This document shows positions 60,159 through 64,000 of a stretch of 64,000 nt of DNA, piece after piece (within the stretch, counting starts at the first letter, position 1; each line of letters opens with the position of its first letter). The notes under the pieces are model-generated. The model was given only the letters and a program-made list of their open reading frames with translations. It made no database searches and was not told the origin of the DNA. Origin of the DNA: Beverwykella pulmonaria (Eukaryota; Ascomycota; Dothideomycetes; Pleosporales; Melanommataceae); NCBI GenBank assembly GCA_001599595.1, contig BCHH01000001.1, forward strand, positions 4,841,818 to 4,905,817, written 5' to 3'. Position numbers and translations under genes: made by a program.

Positions 60159-61867
60159 TCAAGTCCTCTCAAGCCGATCGATGGGGAAGGTTGACCTCCG
60201 TAACGCAGTAGCACGGTCTCCATCAAGTAAGCTGTGAGGCTCCCTCACCGCTGAACTGCTTCCCACTGGCAGCGTGCTGCTCTCGGACTCATTCGAAGGA
60301 ACGGATGTATTAGACGGGCCTATCGTCGCAGGCTCGCTCAGCAAGGCTCCGGAACCGAGAACCATCTCAACCTCTTCATCGGATTCACCAGATTCCTCGT
60401 CATACTCTTCCCCCTCGCCTAGTTTGGTAAGATATTCGTCTGGAAGAACTCGTGAGCGACAACAATTTCGAAATCGGGAGCGCACTTACCCCAATAGGAC
60501 TCCCCCGCGGTTATGAACGGCAGAACGCAAAAGATGAGAGGCACGAGCTGACCAAATCCCCATTCCAGCTCCTTGTTTTCCACCTCTTGGTTTTCCATGA
60601 TGGCATGTCCTAGAGCCCTATCACTCATGAGCATCCAAATGCCTAGCGCGAACCAGGCGAGAGTCCAAACGGTGTCGAACATCATCGAGTTGAACCACCA
60701 CCATCCATACGTAGCTACTTTCCTTAATGCATTGTAGGATCTTGCTAGCTTGGAATCGGGCGGGGCGTTTGGTCTGAGCTTGCCATCTAGCTTTTTCATA
60801 TGCTGAAACCGAACATCTCCGAAAAACTTGACGCCTGTATTGGTCAGAGTCATTATGACAAACGGTTGGCTTATGAAGAACATGATGATCATTGCCGTGC
60901 TCCAAGCTCCGGGGCTGCCGCCGTAGTTACCTATGAGATCCTTTCGAGTGCAGTCCGCCGGGCAGGCAAAGACGTCGTACCACGATCGATAACCCTCGAG
61001 AACCAAGCAGAAAATAAGGAGAGCGCCGCAGATACTCATCAGTACCACCCTGAGGCCGGTCATCAACGGAAGTCGTCTCTTCTTGACTTTGCCGGTTCCG
61101 CTCTCGTCGGGTAACCGTCCGAGAGTGTTTGCTCTCCCCGGGATCTTCACGCGGCGGCGAAAGTATGAGCTCAAAACGCCCAAAGTCATCGTATGCACCC
61201 CATTGCTAAACCACGCCAGATCCGTGCAGATGGAAAAGTGGTACACCGTAAGGCTCCCGCTGGCCAGCTTAACGATTGCAACAATGAGAATCGCCAAGCA
61301 GGTGACGAGTTGCTGATCGCTGAGGCCTAGCAACACTTTGGTCAAGCTCTTCACCCAGACTTCTTTTCTCTCGTCCGAGATGCGGTGGCTCATGAAATTT
61401 GTGACTCTCTCTCTCAGCCATCGATCAATGGGGTTCAGCGAGGTTGTGTTGATCATGGAGAGAAACATGCAAACAAGAAAGACGATGAGCGAAACTACGG
61501 CGACCACGACAAAGGACAGCACGACGCCGATTCCGGCAATGTCGGAATCGGGCTCCAGGTTCGGGCAGTCGCAATTGCGGTTGTAGGAACTGCAGGTGAA
61601 ATTCTTTGGCTGAATGCATGTATCTGCGCGACTTTGAGCGAGCGCTTCACAAGTCTAATCCCACATCGAGCACGACTACTTACAAGACTTCTCGGTCGTG
61701 TCGTTAACGCGCACAAGGTCTGTAGACATGTAAGCGTGAATGAAAACTAGCTGGACAGCAGACAAACCGGATGGACAATTTAGCAGCTCGGACGCGCACT
61801 GGAAAATAACGCCCGTCGCTTGCGTCCCGTTTAGGAACGTTCCGTTTCCAATAAGCGGAGCGGTCAT
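60159..61867 (-). CDS. seven-helix integral membrane protein of unknown function
   Basis: Three exons (61684-61867, 60490-61623, 60159-60418) encode 525 aa from the ATG at 61867; introns are 60 and 71 bp. The N-terminal part (1-90) looks extracellular, with a likely N-glycosylated NGTFLNGT and a Cys-rich stretch (CSSYNRNCDC). About seven membrane helices follow, the first being GIGVVLSFVVVAVVSLIVFL, then LVTCLAILIVAIVKL, LMTGLRVVLMSICGALLIFC, WSTAMIIMFFISQPFVIMTL and others. The C-terminus is acidic and Ser-rich (GEGEEYDEESGESDEEVE). It resembles a broadly distributed but unnamed family of fungal membrane proteins. A hydrophobic, signal-peptide-like stretch is encoded in frame upstream but is cut off by a TGA (61943-61945), so either the start is wrong or the gene is damaged. 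Confidence 0.8.
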
Positions 61868-61954
61868 CTTGAAGTGCTTGTCGCATGTCCGGCGGCGCGA
61901 CTTGGAGAAGATAAGAACAGCAACAAGGAATGCGGCTGAGATTCACTGGTGCAT

Positions 61955-63941
61955 CTAGGCTTCACTTTGCAGAGAGGCGTTCCGGTCTCTCGCCTGATCA
62001 GCAGTGGCTTTTGGGCCCGAACATCTATTAGCGAAACCCCCTTTGATCGAAAGAGTCGTCTCATGTAACGCTACTGAGGGTATCATCTTCTTCTTGAGAT
62101 GGCACTGGTTGGACAGGGCTAGTGAGGACACCAGCAGGTTGCCGTTGGCCGAGGGCTGCCCAGCCGAGATATTGGTGCAGTGAGGCTACGAATTACAGGA
62201 CCTTGTGGTTCTAAGGCAGCAAGTCCTCGAGAGCTGATGGCGCGAGCGGTTACATAGAAACCAGCATGGAATATGGAGCTAACCATGATGCACGCTAACC
62301 CGAAGTGGACTGCGCCCTTGCCATGACGGCCGTGCCCTGAGACAAATCAGAGTGCAAACCGGAAACCGATTTCGCTCGCGACTGTGCTAAAACTTTCTTT
62401 CAAATTCACACCTAGCTGACACACAGGTATGAAATTACAGACCAATCTTATAGCTTCATTTGGATCCGCAAGCACACCTGTGGCAAACGTGGCTAGTGTA
62501 ATTATCACGTGACTCGGCAACTTTAGCGGGGATTCCAGTCCTTGACACGTGGAACTGTCTGGGGACAGTTATTTTGTTCCTTATCTCCTGCACGCTTTGT
62601 AGAACAGCAATTCTCTTAATAGAATAGAATTAGATAAATACGGCGAGGGCACTGCAATCTATTTGCGACGATACGTCAGCATATCTTCCCTATAGAGTAG
62701 AAACTAAAAGACTTTTTAGCACAGACAGCTAACATACTTTATGTAAGCAGGGTGTGGGAGAAAGAGTATCAAGATGTGCCTGTTGTGCGAAGTATGTACA
62801 GCTGATATATGTACGACGGACTGATTACCGGTAATTAGTGGCACATCCACGTGACGATATAGTTTCCTGGGCTTACACTCACGTTATTTAACTTTCCTGT
62901 CTTAGGATCCCTTTCCACGTCTTTTTACACATGTGAGCTTCTTCAGCTTGAATTCTGTTTCGAACATGAATCTATTTCTCAGGCTTTTAGGAAACACCAC
63001 CGCTGTACGTATGCAGAGATAGAGAGGTGTAGGGGAAGATATCTTTATATAGAAAGCGAGAGAGATAAAAGAATATCTAGCAGATAGAAGTGAAGGACTA
63101 AGACAAGAGTCACCTATACTTCCATATTCGTTACGGGGATGATAACTTGATGGCCGTGGTGAGCGCAGCTCAACCAGAAGCCGAGGTTCTAATATCTGCT
63201 TTCCTATTCAGTACTCTAAGAGGTAACACTCATATAACATGCGTCATTTCTGGTAACAGAACCGGTTTTAGTTTAAGCTTCAAGCCGGAAATGTCTAGGT
63301 TCGCTCCATCATTCATTGCCCTTCATCTTTAAGCAGACATTGATGAGACCTTGTCCATTTTCTACAACTACGTAGCGAGAGTCGTGGAGTTTCAGATGTA
63401 AGGGTGCGGAAACATGCTGAAGAAGAATGGAAAATTTGAGGAGACGCATATATAAATAAGGGCGACAAGGAGAAAGACAGGATGTTATCGGAGATGCTAA
63501 TAGCCCCCACATATAATTTCTACTGCCTTAAGCCTTACATGGAATATGGTTCTCTATGATACTGTTCTATTGTAACTAATCATGGAGTGTCATCCAAAAA
63601 CATACAAACGTACATTAGTATATTCCCGACAACGTGTGCGAGTCACCCCGCCTATTTATCGCAATCCTATCGTTCTGAGGATCTATAATGTTCCGTGCAG
63701 CAGGTACATAGAGTAGAAACCGCATTTAAGTTTAACTCTTGCTGATACAGTTAGGCCTATTAATGGATCGCCAAGTTGCAGCTTCGCGTTAAGATAATCT
63801 AAACGATGTCAACTGAACTGTACCTCACAATCTCTGACTTGTAGAACTTGGCGCTTTGATATCTTTGTATCTTATACCTCTCCCACAAACCATCCTACTG
63901 CACTTCACGTCAAAATTATTCTCGCATTCCCCTTAAACAGC
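61955..63941. other. AT-rich intergenic tract
   Basis: 2 kb with no frame above 70 codons that looks like protein. It holds several CACGTG/CACGTGA-type sites near 62510 and 62850. No RNA gene or transposon was recognised. Confidence 0.5.
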
Positions 63942-64000
63942 ATGGTGTCCGTTATCACAATCGACCGCAGCATACGAGACCGAATCAACAACTACGCGAT
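63942..64000 (+). CDS. possible start of a gene cut by the window edge
   Basis: ATG at 63942 opens an uninterrupted frame (MVSVITIDRSIRDRINNYA) to the end of the window. A pyrimidine-rich leader and a CAGC context precede it. Nineteen residues are too few for a family call; it may be chance. Confidence 0.3.
   Translation, partial: MVSVITIDRSIRDRINNYA

Noticed and set aside
57734..64000. Possible RIP-mutated transposon at the AT-rich right end
   Set aside because: AT content is higher, but no reverse transcriptase, transposase or terminal repeat fragment could be recognised, and I cannot compute RIP indices by eye.

Overview
The window looks like nuclear DNA from a filamentous ascomycete (Pezizomycotina; a Dothideomycete is only a guess). 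The genes are single transcription units on both strands. They carry short GT-AG introns, mostly 47-80 bp, often with a CTAAC-type branch site. Pyrimidine-rich leaders are common and there are no operons. I found no rRNA, tRNA, CRISPR array or intact transposon. All gene models were built by hand: I joined open frames at splice sites that keep both phase and protein-family sequence. CDS spans run from start codon to stop codon including introns, and exon limits are given in the evidence.

0-16 kb is housekeeping and metabolic. In order it holds a weak hypothetical ORF, peptide-methionine sulfoxide reductase (+), a GFA-type zinc protein (-), an amidase-signature hydrolase (-), a four-helix MARVEL-like membrane protein (+), an Fmp42-like major-facilitator protein (+), a NUDT19-type Nudix hydrolase (+) and IMP dehydrogenase (-). 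17-35 kb holds three large genes. These are the IQGAP-family cytokinesis scaffold (+, 1695 aa), a 1374-aa uncharacterised protein (-) and an intrinsically disordered 1123-aa protein (+).

35-46.5 kb has no gene I can defend. 46.5-55.4 kb holds three Myb/SANT-domain genes: two double-repeat genes on the minus strand that look like relatives, and one single-repeat gene on the plus strand. They are separated by long intergenic tracts that contain perfect inverted repeats. The last part (55.5-64 kb) is sparse. It holds a small hypothetical ORF, a seven-helix membrane protein whose apparent signal peptide is cut by an in-frame TGA, and the first codons of a possible gene running off the right edge.

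Most neighbours have unrelated jobs, as is usual for a fungal chromosome arm. The only functional clustering is the Myb/SANT trio. The best candidates for something undescribed are that trio, the interrupted signal peptide, a diverged ~360-bp direct repeat at 22.7-23.3 kb, and the two large unnamed proteins.
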